A DNA stretch of 39,815 bases from positions 1 through 39,815 of the forward strand of contig JACRAL010000005.1 in the NCBI GenBank assembly GCA_016213435.1. The letters are read 5' to 3'. Position 1 is the stretch's first letter. The number at the start of each line of letters is the position of its first letter. The DNA comes from Bacteroidota bacterium. Its GTDB lineage: Bacteria > Bacteroidota > Bacteroidia > Palsa-948. A model generated the notes under the pieces. The model ran no database searches. It worked only from the letters and a program-made list of their open reading frames with translations, and was not told where the DNA came from. A program made the translations under genes and the position numbers. Below, in pieces: positions 31,876 through 39,779 of the stretch.

Positions 31876-32652
31876 ATGGAAGCATCATTCGAAAGAAATA
31901 ACCGTTTAATTTCAATGGGAATAACCACTCTCGTTGCGATTTTACTGTTATTGATTTTCCTGTACATAAAATTCATCACACCCATTCCTCCGTTCGAAGC
32001 AAGTACGATTGGAGGATTGGAAGTTAATTTTGGTTTTGATGCGGCAGGGATGGGAGAGAATAATTCTCTTCAGCCGGCTACGGAAGATCAAAAGAATAGA
32101 ACAGAAGCAAGTCAACCAGCAAGTAATTCTCCATCTGATATGATCTCCAGCGCAGAAGCAAGTGTTGTGGTTGCACCTCCGGTGAAAAAAGTTAAAAATA
32201 ATGAGGTAAAAGTGGAAGAACCAAGACCAGATCAGAATTTAGTAAATGCATCTGATAAACTTTCAAGTAAACCATCCTTAAACACAGGAGATGGAGATGA
32301 CAAGACTCCAGGCAATAAGGGCAGTATTGAAGGTACATTAAATTCAAATGTCTATAGTGATTTTGGCGGGCGCGGAACAAAAGGAAGAATTAAAGGGGTT
32401 GGCAGAAAAATGATCGGTGATGTAGCTATTTACGATGACTCGCAGGAAACGGGGATTGTCGCGGTAGAGATTCTAGTTGATAGAATGGGAAAAATCACTA
32501 AAGCAGAACCTGTGCTGATGGGATCAACCACTACCAGTTCTCTTCTCTGGAAAAAAGCAAAAGAAGGATTGATCAATAAAGTTCTTTTTAATCAAAGTGC
32601 AATCGGAGAAGAAGCTCGAGGAACTATTTACATTAATTTTACGGTGAGATAA
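31876..32652 (+). CDS. tonB: TonB-like energy transducer
   Basis: A 258-residue protein with one N-terminal membrane helix (TTLVAILLLLIFLYIKFI), a long flexible Ser/Asn/Glu/Lys-rich periplasmic linker instead of a Pro-rich one, and a C-terminal domain of TonB type (TGIVAVEILVDRMGKITKA, ending GTIYINFTVR). Its place after exbB and exbD supports the call. It would energise outer-membrane TonB-dependent transporters, none of which is in this window. Confidence 0.82.
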   Translation: MEASFERNNRLISMGITTLVAILLLLIFLYIKFITPIPPFEASTIGGLEVNFGFDAAGMGENNSLQPATEDQKNRTEASQPASNSPSDMISSAEASVVVAPPVKKVKNNEVKVEEPRPDQNLVNASDKLSSKPSLNTGDGDDKTPGNKGSIEGTLNSNVYSDFGGRGTKGRIKGVGRKMIGDVAIYDDSQETGIVAVEILVDRMGKITKAEPVLMGSTTTSSLLWKKAKEGLINKVLFNQSAIGEEARGTIYINFTVR

Positions 32653-32660
32653 AGCGACTT

Positions 32661-32858
32661 TTACTTCCGAAGCTTATATCTTCTCTCCTGAACTTTTCTG
32701 TCAACGTCATGAGCAATATCCCTAAGTTGATCGTCAGAACATTTTGTCAGATGTTTCTCCTGATAAACGTCATCTTTCCGTTTTATAAAATCAATAAGCT
32801 GCTGTCGCGTGAGTGCATAAATAAGTATTGACCTTATTCCATTTGATTTTTTAGACAT
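32661..32858 (-). CDS. small hypothetical protein, 65 residues
   Basis: A small basic protein rich in Lys, Arg and Asp (RQQLIDFIKRKDDVYQEKH, DDQLRDIAHDVDRKVQERR), predicted helical, with no signal or membrane segment. It ends 8 bases after tonB on the opposite strand. Base composition is in keeping with a real gene but there is no recognisable family and no obvious ribosome-binding site. Confidence 0.45.
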   Translation of the reverse strand: MSKKSNGIRSILIYALTRQQLIDFIKRKDDVYQEKHLTKCSDDQLRDIAHDVDRKVQERRYKLRK

Positions 32859-32962
32859 ATTGAAGTAGGATATATAAATTAATATTTTGTTTCTGTTTCG
32901 TTTTTATTGAAGAATATGATGCGGATACAAATGTATGATAAAATCTTAAAGTGTGCATTAAA

Positions 32963-32982
32963 ATATCACACAATGTGAATAT
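32963..32982. promoter_or_regulatory. palindrome upstream of XRE gene, candidate operator
   Basis: TCACA and TGTGA arms around CAA, extended by ATA/TAT, lie about 55 bases before the XRE start. Position and symmetry suit autoregulation, but this is inference. Confidence 0.35.
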
Positions 32983-33035
32983 ATGCATCTCACATTTATG
33001 ATTTGATTACTCTCATAACTCAACAACTTTGTGTT

Positions 33036-33407
33036 ATGAAAATGCACATAGGAAAAAAAATAAAAGAAGCAGTGAAACGAAGCGGAATGTCAGTCACCGA
33101 GTTTGCTGCAAAAATTAATTACTCCCGCAGAAATATCTATTCTATTTTTGAAAAAGAAAGTGTTGATACTTCGCTGCTGACCAAAATAAGTGATGTGTTG
33201 GGACAGGATTTTTTCGTTCACTATAGTTCGGACTCTAAAAAATACGCTGCTCAACATGGTCGGGTAGAGGAACCATCGGGAGCATCGGAATACAGCGAAA
33301 ATAGAATCAGGGAACTCCTTAAAGAAGTGGAGTATCTAAAGGAAATAAATTCCCTTTTAAAAATTCAGATAGAGAAGTTGTCAAAGAGAAAAGAAAGCAA
33401 GAAGTAA
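33036..33407 (+). CDS. XRE-family HTH protein with C-terminal coiled coil
   Basis: The ATG at 33036 (or the one two codons later) is preferred to the track's TTG. Residues about 5-60 form a lambda-repressor-like helix-turn-helix (MSVTEFAAKINYSRRNIYSIFEKES followed by LLTKISDVLGQDFF). The C-terminal 40 residues form a heptad-patterned coiled coil (IRELLKEVEYLKEINSLLKIQIEKL), probably for dimerisation. It lies alone between the tonB operon and recJ, in an A/T-rich region. Confidence 0.78.
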   Translation: MKMHIGKKIKEAVKRSGMSVTEFAAKINYSRRNIYSIFEKESVDTSLLTKISDVLGQDFFVHYSSDSKKYAAQHGRVEEPSGASEYSENRIRELLKEVEYLKEINSLLKIQIEKLSKRKESKK

Positions 33408-33418
33408 TATTCAACAAG

Positions 33419-35671
33419 TCATTGTGCTTTTTTGAGGTCTTTCACTTGTAATTGTAAATATGATTTTCCTTCCCATTCCTGTTCGTTAATGTGGTAACAA
33501 ATCGTGAAAGGATTTTTCTTCGCCACAAACTCATAATACTGATCCATCCCAAAACCAATTGCAGGTATAGAAACTCCCCTCTCCTTTGACAATCGAACCG
33601 AAGGCGAAGGTTGGGAGCGTAGCTCGGGGACTGGGGGTGAGGTCTGAAGCAACTCCATCTTCAAATGATTTTTCCCTACAATACTAGCATATCCTTTATC
33701 GGAAACATTTTTTGTCATAAAGTTAGGATTCATATTTCCGGGACCGAAAGGCGAGAATTGTTTCAGGATATTGTAAAATCCGGGAGTAACATCGCTAAGA
33801 TTTATTTCAGCATCAATTTCAATTTCAGGAACAAGCATTTCATCGGTAATTGTTGAAGAAACCACTTTCTCAAATTTTTCCTGAAATGCTTTCACATTTT
33901 CCGGCAACATGGTCAATCCTGCTGCAAATTTATGTCCGCCAAATTGAATGAGCAGATCGCTGCAGGCACTTATGGCCTCATATACATCAAAATCTTTTAC
34001 CGAACGCGCAGAACCCGAGACAACACCATTAGATTGCGTGAGCATAATTGTTGGGCGGTAATACGACTCGGTTAATCGCGATGCCACAATTCCAATAACG
34101 CCTTTGTGCCAGTTGGGATCAAAAAGCACAGTGGTTTTTTTTGTTTGAAGAATTGAACTATCGGCTACCATCTGCAACGCTTGCTGTGTTGTATAAATGT
34201 CCAGATCTCGTCTGTCAGAATTATTTTTGTCGAGATAATTCCCTGCTTCAACCGCATGTTCTGCCGTAGCTGAAATAAGCATTTCCACCGCCTTCTTTCC
34301 GCTTTCCATTCTTCCGGCAGCATTAATTCTCGGACCGATCACAAAAACAATATCAGTGATGGTGAGTTCTTTTTTCATTTTGGTAAGCTCCAGCATAGCA
34401 CGTATTCCGGCACGGGGGGAATTGTTAAGGTGTTTGAGTCCGTAATGAGCCAGTATACGGTTTTCTCCTGTGATGGGAACAATATCTGCCGCAATGCTGA
34501 TGGCGGTAAGATCAAGATATTGTTCAAGATTTTCAATTGGAATATTATTTTTCTGTGCAAAGGCTTGAATCAATTTAAATCCAATTCCACATCCTGAAAG
34601 TTCTTTATACGGATACGGACAATCCTTCCTTTTAGGATCAAGTACTGCTACGGCATTAGGAATTTTTTCTCCCGGCAAGTGGTGATCGCAAATAATGAAA
34701 TCAATATTTTTCTGATTTGCGTATTCTATTTTGTCAACTGCTTTGATGCCGCAGTCCAGCGCGATGATGAGAGAAAAATTATTTGCTGCAGCGAAATCAA
34801 TTCCTGCCGTGGATATTCCGTAGCCCTCTTTGTAACGATCAGGGATGTAGTAATCAATAAGACCAGACCAGACCCCCTCTCTTATCTCCCCCAAAGGGGG
34901 AGAAGATTGGGCGTGTAATGGATTACTTGAAGGAAGAGAATGAAGTTTGTTGGAAATTTGTTTTAGTACATTGTCTGTATTTCCAATCACTTCTTCGTTT
35001 TTAAATCGAATGACTGTGAATCCATTTCGATTCAGAAAATCTGTGCGATCTTCATCTTCTTGTTTTTGATAATCGTGTATATCGCCATCAACCTCAATAA
35101 TCAAAGATTTTTCTAAACAAACAAAATCTACAATAAACCTATCAATTAAATGCTGCCTTCTAAAATGAAAATCCACTCCATGTTTTCTAAGCAACTGCCA
35201 CATTATATTTTCAGCAGGAGTTGGATTATTCCTCATCTCAACAGCTTTGCTGTGCAACAACTTCCACATTTGCTTATCTGTAGTATGATAACTTGGAATG
35301 TTTCCTTCACGCCCAAACTCTCCCCCTTTGGGGGAGCTGGAGGGGGTTTGGTGTTGATTTTTAAAGAATGAATAAACCAAAGCGACCGAAGTTGTTCCAT
35401 CCACATCGTAATCGCCATAAATCAAAATCTTTTCATTGTTTTTAATTGCGCTCTCAATACGTTCAATGGCTTTGTCCATGTCCTTCATCAGGAAGGGATC
35501 ATGAAGCTGAGCTAACTGAGGACGGAAAAACAATTTTGCTTCATCGTAAGTTGTTATTCCGCGATGCCAGAGAAGATTGGCAATGACAGAACTTACATTG
35601 ATGTCTTTTGCAAGGCGCTCAACAATTTCTGCAGGTGCAGAGTCTTTTATTTTCCAACGTTTCTTAACCAC
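33419..35671 (-). CDS. recJ: RecJ exonuclease with inserted DUF559 domain
   Basis: A 750-residue ORF whose RecJ parts alone total roughly 560, the normal size. DHH motifs: IYGDYDVDGTTS at about 85, LDCGIKAVDKIEYA, CDHHLPGE; DHHA1-type and OB parts follow (GPRINAAGRMESG, QFGGHKFAAGLTM). RecJ is a 5'-3' single-strand DNA exonuclease for recombination and repair. Residues about 106-270, between motif I and the strand IDYYIPDRYKEGYG, are an inserted DUF559-type nuclease domain flanked by palindromic repeats. A third repeat, long form, is inserted at about residues 675-700 in the OB region. The frame stays open throughout, so the gene may still work. Confidence 0.92.
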   Translation of the reverse strand: MVKKRWKIKDSAPAEIVERLAKDINVSSVIANLLWHRGITTYDEAKLFFRPQLAQLHDPFLMKDMDKAIERIESAIKNNEKILIYGDYDVDGTTSVALVYSFFKNQHQTPSSSPKGGEFGREGNIPSYHTTDKQMWKLLHSKAVEMRNNPTPAENIMWQLLRKHGVDFHFRRQHLIDRFIVDFVCLEKSLIIEVDGDIHDYQKQEDEDRTDFLNRNGFTVIRFKNEEVIGNTDNVLKQISNKLHSLPSSNPLHAQSSPPLGEIREGVWSGLIDYYIPDRYKEGYGISTAGIDFAAANNFSLIIALDCGIKAVDKIEYANQKNIDFIICDHHLPGEKIPNAVAVLDPKRKDCPYPYKELSGCGIGFKLIQAFAQKNNIPIENLEQYLDLTAISIAADIVPITGENRILAHYGLKHLNNSPRAGIRAMLELTKMKKELTITDIVFVIGPRINAAGRMESGKKAVEMLISATAEHAVEAGNYLDKNNSDRRDLDIYTTQQALQMVADSSILQTKKTTVLFDPNWHKGVIGIVASRLTESYYRPTIMLTQSNGVVSGSARSVKDFDVYEAISACSDLLIQFGGHKFAAGLTMLPENVKAFQEKFEKVVSSTITDEMLVPEIEIDAEINLSDVTPGFYNILKQFSPFGPGNMNPNFMTKNVSDKGYASIVGKNHLKMELLQTSPPVPELRSQPSPSVRLSKERGVSIPAIGFGMDQYYEFVAKKNPFTICYHINEQEWEGKSYLQLQVKDLKKAQ
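33573..33646. repeat. family A long-form repeat in 3' part of recJ
   Basis: CCCCTCTCCTTTG at one end and GACTGGGGGTGAGG at the other flank a module with GGGAGCGTAGCTC. It is in frame in recJ (translated on the minus strand as PVPELRSQPSPSVRLSKERG). Confidence 0.82.
34871..34912. repeat. family A repeat, C-terminal edge of DUF559 cassette
   Basis: CTCCCCCAAAGGGGGAGA with ACCCCCTCT to the left; translated on the minus strand as SSPPLGEIREGVW. It forms the boundary where recJ sequence (LIDYYIPDRY) resumes. Confidence 0.86.
35314..35352. repeat. family A repeat, N-terminal edge of DUF559 cassette
   Basis: CTCCCCCTTTGGGGGAG followed by CTGGAGGGGGTTTGG; translated on the minus strand as TPSSSPKGGEFG, directly after the RecJ segment VALVYSFFKN. 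Confidence 0.86.
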
Positions 35672-35748
35672 AGATTACGCAGATTAACTCAGATGAATTA
35701 CAATATTACGAAAAAGTGAAATCCTAATTCTTAAATCCTAAATCTAAA
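35669..35748. repeat. recJ-hflX gap: AGATTA-type and heptanucleotide repeats
   Basis: CCACAGATTACGCAGATTA at the recJ start side is a degenerate 9-base repeat that also provides the region around the recJ start codon. At 35721-35748 four 7-base units (ATCCTAA, TTCTTAA, ATCCTAA, ATCTAAA) run into the 3' end of hflX. Confidence 0.6.
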
Positions 35749-36985
35749 ACGGAAGTTGATGGGGATATCTTTCCGTATGAAGTTCTTTTACAGTTGAGAA
35801 TAGTAATTGCTTAAGTTCGTTCATGTTTTCTTTTGTGACAGCAGAAATGAAAACACATGGATCAAATAATTTTGCGATCCAGCTTTTTTTCAGATCCTCC
35901 AGGGAAATAGGTTTCAGCTCTTCCACGTCATCTGTGGTTTCATCGCCACGCAGAGTTTCTGTTTCACTTTTCAGGATGCGATGGATTTCGTGCTCCCCGC
36001 TTCGCACGGCATCAATTTTATTGAATACAGTGATGATGTATTTATCTCCCACGCCAATTTCAAGCAGTGTCTTTTTTACTTCTTTCATCTGCTCTTCAAA
36101 ACCCGGATGAGAAATATCCACCACATGAATGAGAATATCCGCTTCGCGCAGTTCATCTAGCGTGGATTTAAAACTATCTACTAATTGGTGCGGTAGTTTT
36201 CGGATAAAACCAACTGTGTCGGAAAGAAGAAAGGGCACTCTGTCGATTACCACTTTTCGAACTGTTGTATCCAGAGTTGCAAATAATTTATTTTCAGCAA
36301 ACACATCTGATTTTGCCAGCAGATTCATCAGCGTGGACTTTCCAACATTTGTATATCCAACCAGCGCAACGCGGATCATGTCTCCACGATTTCTGCGCTG
36401 TGTAGCCATCTGCCTGTCTATCTCAACTAACTTCTCTTTCAGTAAATGAATTTTCTTTCGCACGATACGTCTGTCAGTCTCGATCTCTTTTTCTCCTGCA
36501 CCGCCTCGTGTTCCTGTGCCTCCGCGCTGGCGTTCCAGGTGAGTCCACATTCCCATCAGGCGAGGATATAAATATTCGTGCTGTGCAAGTTCCACCTGAG
36601 TTTTTGCGTAAGAAGTTTTCGCGCGCTGGGCGAAAATTTCAAGGATCAACCCGGTTCGGTCTAATACTTTCCTTTCTAAGAGAATTTCCAAATTGCGTTG
36701 TTGGGAAGGAGAAATCTCATCGTCAAAAATTACGAGATCAATCTTGTTTGCATCCACAAACAATTTTACTTCATCCACTTTTCCCTTGCCGATGAAAGTT
36801 CCGGAATCGGGTCGTGATAATTGCTGGGTAAATCGTTTTACGGGTGTTGATCCCGCAGTTTCCGCAAGGAAAGCAAGCTCATCCAAAAACTCTTTGATCT
36901 TAACTTCGTTCTGTTTTTGATTGATGATTCCAATCAAAATTGATCGCTTCAGTATTTTTCCTTTTTCCTTTTTGCTTCCTAACAT
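35744..36985 (-). CDS. hflX: ribosome-associated GTPase HflX
   Basis: A 413-residue GTPase. The N-terminal HflX domain includes PDSGTFIGKGKVDEVK and a Gly-rich linker (RGGTGTRGGAGEKEIETDRR) with the conserved helical arm. The GTPase domain has G1 VGYTNVGKSTLMNL, G3 SDTVGFIRKLPHQLV and G4 FNKID. HflX splits stalled ribosomes under stress. It starts 12 bases after the upstream membrane-protein gene on the same strand, so the two are likely co-transcribed. Confidence 0.95.
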   Translation of the reverse strand: MLGSKKEKGKILKRSILIGIINQKQNEVKIKEFLDELAFLAETAGSTPVKRFTQQLSRPDSGTFIGKGKVDEVKLFVDANKIDLVIFDDEISPSQQRNLEILLERKVLDRTGLILEIFAQRAKTSYAKTQVELAQHEYLYPRLMGMWTHLERQRGGTGTRGGAGEKEIETDRRIVRKKIHLLKEKLVEIDRQMATQRRNRGDMIRVALVGYTNVGKSTLMNLLAKSDVFAENKLFATLDTTVRKVVIDRVPFLLSDTVGFIRKLPHQLVDSFKSTLDELREADILIHVVDISHPGFEEQMKEVKKTLLEIGVGDKYIITVFNKIDAVRSGEHEIHRILKSETETLRGDETTDDVEELKPISLEDLKKSWIAKLFDPCVFISAVTKENMNELKQLLFSTVKELHTERYPHQLPF

Positions 36986-36997
36986 TTCATAGAAGAT

Positions 36998-37456
36998 TTA
37001 CATGCCGGGCAGCCATCCTCGCGCTACTTTTGCCCAAGGCCATGGAATAGCAAGAAAGATCACAAGAAGTGCAAGTAAGTAAAAAATCGCAGTGCGCATG
37101 TGTTTTCCTTTATCTGTTTTTGCGCGCTTTGTGAGCATGTAGCCGAGTGTGATTAAAATAATTGCGAGAACCATCATGAAAACATGTTCTATGGTCCAAA
37201 AGCGTGCAATAGGATCTTTCATGGCCGTGCCCATATCTGCTTTGCTTGCCACATTCGGGCTGATGAAATATAATAACAGCCCGAGAATTAATTGTGTGTG
37301 CGCGGATATAAATGTGAAAAGCGAAACTTTTTTATCTCCGGGCAAATAGTTTTTTTTGCCAAACCATCCGCTGAATGATTTGAAAATAGTAACGAGTAAA
37401 AGCACAAGAATAATGTAGCGGAGAAGAGAGTGGAAGAGAAGGAGTCCTGTAAGCAT
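36998..37456 (-). CDS. four-helix membrane protein, unknown function
   Basis: A 152-residue protein with about four membrane segments (LLFHSLLRYIILVLLLVTIF, FISAHTQLILGLLLYFISP, TIEHVFMMVLAIILITLGYML, FYLLALLVIFLAIPWPW). His residues occur near helix ends (HSLLRY, SAHTQL, IEHVF), so heme binding is conceivable. Proteins of this plan are common in Bacteroidota but I know no assigned function. It lies directly upstream of hflX. Confidence 0.7.
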   Translation of the reverse strand: MLTGLLLFHSLLRYIILVLLLVTIFKSFSGWFGKKNYLPGDKKVSLFTFISAHTQLILGLLLYFISPNVASKADMGTAMKDPIARFWTIEHVFMMVLAIILITLGYMLTKRAKTDKGKHMRTAIFYLLALLVIFLAIPWPWAKVARGWLPGM

Positions 37457-37484
37457 GTGAATCAGTTTAGGGGGGTTAATGTTT

Positions 37485-37505
37485 AAGGTTGCAAGTTCAA
37501 AGTTA
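37485..37505. repeat. heptanucleotide repeat (hflX operon-thiH divergent region)
   Basis: AAGGTTG, CAAGTTC, AAAGTTA in phase. The last unit contains TAACTTTG on the minus strand, which fits the TAnnTTTG promoter box for the gene at 37456, so the repeat may carry or overlap a promoter. Confidence 0.5.
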
Positions 37506-37549
37506 TAAAAAATTGCTTCTTGTATTTAAAACACACATCTTACAATTCT

Positions 37550-37557
37550 TATATTTG
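37550..37557 (+). promoter_or_regulatory. candidate -7 promoter box for thiH
   Basis: TATATTTG fits TAnnTTTG exactly and lies 7 bases before the thiH start at 37565, implying a nearly leaderless mRNA. A TTG at 37520 is somewhat too far away to be a standard -33 element. Confidence 0.42.
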
Positions 37558-37564
37558 TCATACT

Positions 37565-38734
37565 ATGACATTTGAAAAGGTATTTGATAAGTTTGATTGG
37601 GAAGAAGTAAAGGAAAGCATTTATTCCAAAACTTCTTTGGATGTGGAAATTGCACTTCGTAAAAAAGGGAAGCACACACTCGAAGATTTCAAAGCGCTTA
37701 TATCTCCTGGTGCATCTGAATATTTGGAGGAAATGGCACAGTTAAGTCATAGCATTACGCAAAAGCGTTTTGGGAAAACAGTTCAGCTTTATATTCCGCT
37801 TTATCTTTCGAATGAGTGTCAGAACATCTGTACCTATTGCGGTTTTAGTTTCGACAATAAAATTGCAAGGCGAACGCTTTCGAATGAGGAGATTTTAAAA
37901 GAAGTTGCTGAAATAAAAAAACTTGGATTCGAGCACGTTCTATTAGTTACCGGTGAAGCGAATAAAACTGTTGGCCTAGATTATCTGAAAAATGCCATAC
38001 AGTTGATTCGTCCTTTTTTTTCAAATATTTCCATTGAAGTTCAGCCGCTGGATACAAATGAATATGCAGAATTGATTGCACTTGGGCTCTATTCCGTACT
38101 TGTTTACCAGGAAACCTATTACCGAAAAAATTATTCCCTGCATCACACAAAAGGAAAAAAATCAAATTTCTCCTACAGAATTGAAACTCCCGAGCGGCTT
38201 GGAAATGCCGGAGTTCATAAAATTGGGATTGGGATTTTAATTGGACTCGAAGACTGGCGCACGGATAGTTTCTTTACTGCCATGCATTTGGATTATCTTG
38301 AAAAAAAATTCTGGCAGACAAAATATTCCATTTCATTTCCGCGTCTTCGTCCGCATGCGAACGAACATCCCTCTCCCGAGGGAGAGGGGGTGAGGGCTAT
38401 GTCGGACAAAGAACTCACTCAACTCATTTGCGCTTACAGGATTTTTGACGAAGAAGTGGAGCTTTCTCTTTCTACTCGCGAAAGTCCAAGATTCCGGGAT
38501 AATATTATTAAACTCGGAATCACTTCTGTCAGCGCAGGCTCAAAAACAAATCCGGGTGGATATTCGGTCGCCACTGAATCTCTTGAACAATTTGAGGTTC
38601 ACGATGACCGCTCTCCTCGGGAAATTGCTTCTATGATTCGCACAAAAGGATATGAGGCGGTTTGGAAAGATTGGGATAAAGGGTTTACTGTTTCGGGTTT
38701 GCAGTTTCCGGTTCAAATACAAAATACAGAATGA
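37565..38734 (+). CDS. thiH: 2-iminoacetate synthase ThiH (tyrosine lyase)
   Basis: A radical SAM enzyme of about 389 residues from the ATG at 37565; the track's TTG start is not needed. The CxxxCxxC motif is SNECQNICTYCGFSFDNKI. Further family regions are LLVTGEANKTVG, SIEVQPLDTNEYAEL, YQETYYRKNYSLHH and ISVSAGSKTNPGGYS. ThiH cleaves tyrosine to dehydroglycine for thiazole synthesis in thiamine biosynthesis. A palindromic repeat is inserted in frame (HPSPEGEGVRAM) between FPRLRPH and SDKELTQL, a loop. The last residues come from a heptanucleotide repeat. It overlaps the next gene by 4 bases. Confidence 0.93.
   Translation: MTFEKVFDKFDWEEVKESIYSKTSLDVEIALRKKGKHTLEDFKALISPGASEYLEEMAQLSHSITQKRFGKTVQLYIPLYLSNECQNICTYCGFSFDNKIARRTLSNEEILKEVAEIKKLGFEHVLLVTGEANKTVGLDYLKNAIQLIRPFFSNISIEVQPLDTNEYAELIALGLYSVLVYQETYYRKNYSLHHTKGKKSNFSYRIETPERLGNAGVHKIGIGILIGLEDWRTDSFFTAMHLDYLEKKFWQTKYSISFPRLRPHANEHPSPEGEGVRAMSDKELTQLICAYRIFDEEVELSLSTRESPRFRDNIIKLGITSVSAGSKTNPGGYSVATESLEQFEVHDDRSPREIASMIRTKGYEAVWKDWDKGFTVSGLQFPVQIQNTE
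38368..38397. repeat. family A repeat in thiH
   Basis: CCCTCTCCCGAGGGAGAGGG followed by GGTGAGGGCT; in frame as PSPEGEGVRA. Confidence 0.87.
38690..38717. repeat. heptanucleotide repeat at thiH 3' end
   Basis: Four in-phase 7-base units (GTTTCGG, GTTTGCA, GTTTCCG, GTTCAAA) encode the last residues of ThiH (VSGLQFPVQ), just before the overlap with the next gene. Confidence 0.72.
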
Positions 38735-39489
38735 GTGTGTACCAACTTCCGGTTTTGCTTTATCATCGCATTGTCCATTCAAAAAAAGAAGTTGGCAGGC
38801 ATAAAATTTATGTTTTTAAAGACAAGTTTGAAGCACAATTAAAATTTCTGAAAGAGAATGGGTATGAAACTTTGACTTTTCAAGATTTAAAGTCTCCACT
38901 GCTCCCCTCTCCCGTGGGAGAGGGGTTGGGGGTGAGGTCAAAAATAATCCTCACATTCGATGACGGCTACGAAGACAATTACACTATTCTTTTTCCTCTT
39001 CTAAAAAAATACGGATTCAAAGCGGTAATCTATTTAGTTACACAAAAGAAAGATAATAGCTGGGGAGTTCAGGAAGGCGAACCGGTTTTTAAGATGATGA
39101 ATGAAAAACAAATTCGTGAGATGAGCGATTATGGAATTGAATTTGGCGGGCACACGCAGAACCATCCTGATCTGACAAAAATATCCATTGAAGAAGCGAA
39201 AAAAGAAATTGAAGGATGTAAAAAAGATGTGGAAGCGATCACCGGAAAACCTGCTCTGAGTTTTGCTTATCCTTTCGGTGCGCTGAATGAAAAAGTAAAA
39301 TCAGCAGTAAAAGATGCAGGATACAATTTTGGAATTGCGACTACCTCAGGCGCCAATTCATTTTCGGATGATAGGTTTCAAATCCGAAGAATAGAAATAC
39401 GTCCGCAAAATGGATTAGCAAGATTTAAATATAAAGCAAGCGGGTATTATTTTCAGAAATCTTTACTGAGTTCATTCTTTGCGAAATAG
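38731..39489 (+). CDS. polysaccharide deacetylase family protein
   Basis: A 252-residue NodB-homology (carbohydrate esterase 4) protein. Metal and catalytic motifs are LTFDDGYEDNY (motif 1), FGGHTQNHPDL (motif 2) and FAYPFGALNEK (motif 3). No signal peptide is seen (PVLLYHRIVHSK at the start), so it is cytoplasmic or membrane-associated. A palindromic repeat is inserted in frame (LLPSPVGEGLGVRS) right before the first catalytic motif. It is translationally coupled to thiH through ATGA, though no shared function is evident. Confidence 0.88.
   Translation: MSVYQLPVLLYHRIVHSKKEVGRHKIYVFKDKFEAQLKFLKENGYETLTFQDLKSPLLPSPVGEGLGVRSKIILTFDDGYEDNYTILFPLLKKYGFKAVIYLVTQKKDNSWGVQEGEPVFKMMNEKQIREMSDYGIEFGGHTQNHPDLTKISIEEAKKEIEGCKKDVEAITGKPALSFAYPFGALNEKVKSAVKDAGYNFGIATTSGANSFSDDRFQIRRIEIRPQNGLARFKYKASGYYFQKSLLSSFFAK
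38900..38939. repeat. family A repeat in deacetylase
   Basis: CTCCCCTCTCCCGTGGGAGA followed by GGGGTTGGGGGTGAGG; in frame as PSPVGEGLGVR between DLKSPL and SKIILTFDDG. Confidence 0.87.
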
Positions 39490-39500
39490 TTTCTTCCAAT

Positions 39501-39779
39501 TTAACGTTTGTATTGCTTTAACGCGTTGGAATACAGTTTCAAAATTTCTTTCTTAAGTTTTGGAGGTGAAATGACTTTTAACATTTCTCCGTAGGAGAGC
39601 AGTTCCATAAGAAAATCAAAAGTGATACAAAGTTTGAGCCTGACACGAACTTCATCATCATCATTTATTAGTTGCCAAGGCAATCGGGTTAAACGGCATT
39701 GATTTCTATTAACATAGGAGTGATGAAAAAAAGAGAAGGGCGGCAAAATAAATAATTGTAACAAGTAGGTTCTTAGCAT
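39501..39779 (-). pseudogene. C-terminal fragment of a WYL-domain regulator (possibly broken)
   Basis: The last 50 residues (EVRVRLKLCITFDFLMELLS, YGEMLKVISPPKLKKEI) match the C-terminal WCX extension of WYL-domain transcriptional regulators. Upstream there is a short FHHS-like motif, but no WYL core or DNA-binding domain in this frame before the ORF begins at 39779, about 36 bases from the window edge. The gene is therefore either truncated or frame-shifted, or the full reading frame continues outside the window in another frame. I cannot distinguish these. Confidence 0.45.

Larger units (their letters stand above)
34870..35352 (-). mobile_element. DUF559 nuclease cassette inserted in recJ
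   Basis: About 485 bases inside recJ: a family A repeat at each end (34871-34912 and 35314-35352) and between them about 110 codons for a DUF559/Vsr-like PD-(D/E)XK nuclease. Visible nuclease features are TPAENIMWQLLRKHG, FRRQHLIDRFIVDFVC, IIEVDGDIHDYQ and FTVIRFKNEEV; the IVDF...IIEVDG arrangement is the expected catalytic core. It is in frame with recJ at both ends. The arrangement is that of a self-contained selfish cassette that uses the repeats as its ends or targets (inference). Confidence 0.75.

Noticed and set aside
35314-35352. Intein edges in recJ
   Set aside because: No splicing-block Cys/Ser or HN-Cys motif at the junctions; edges are the palindromic repeats instead.
37498-37505. 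Well-supported promoter for the gene at 36998-37456
   Set aside because: TAACTTTG on the minus strand fits the -7 box but lies inside a heptanucleotide repeat and lacks a spaced -33 TTG; mentioned only within the repeat entry.
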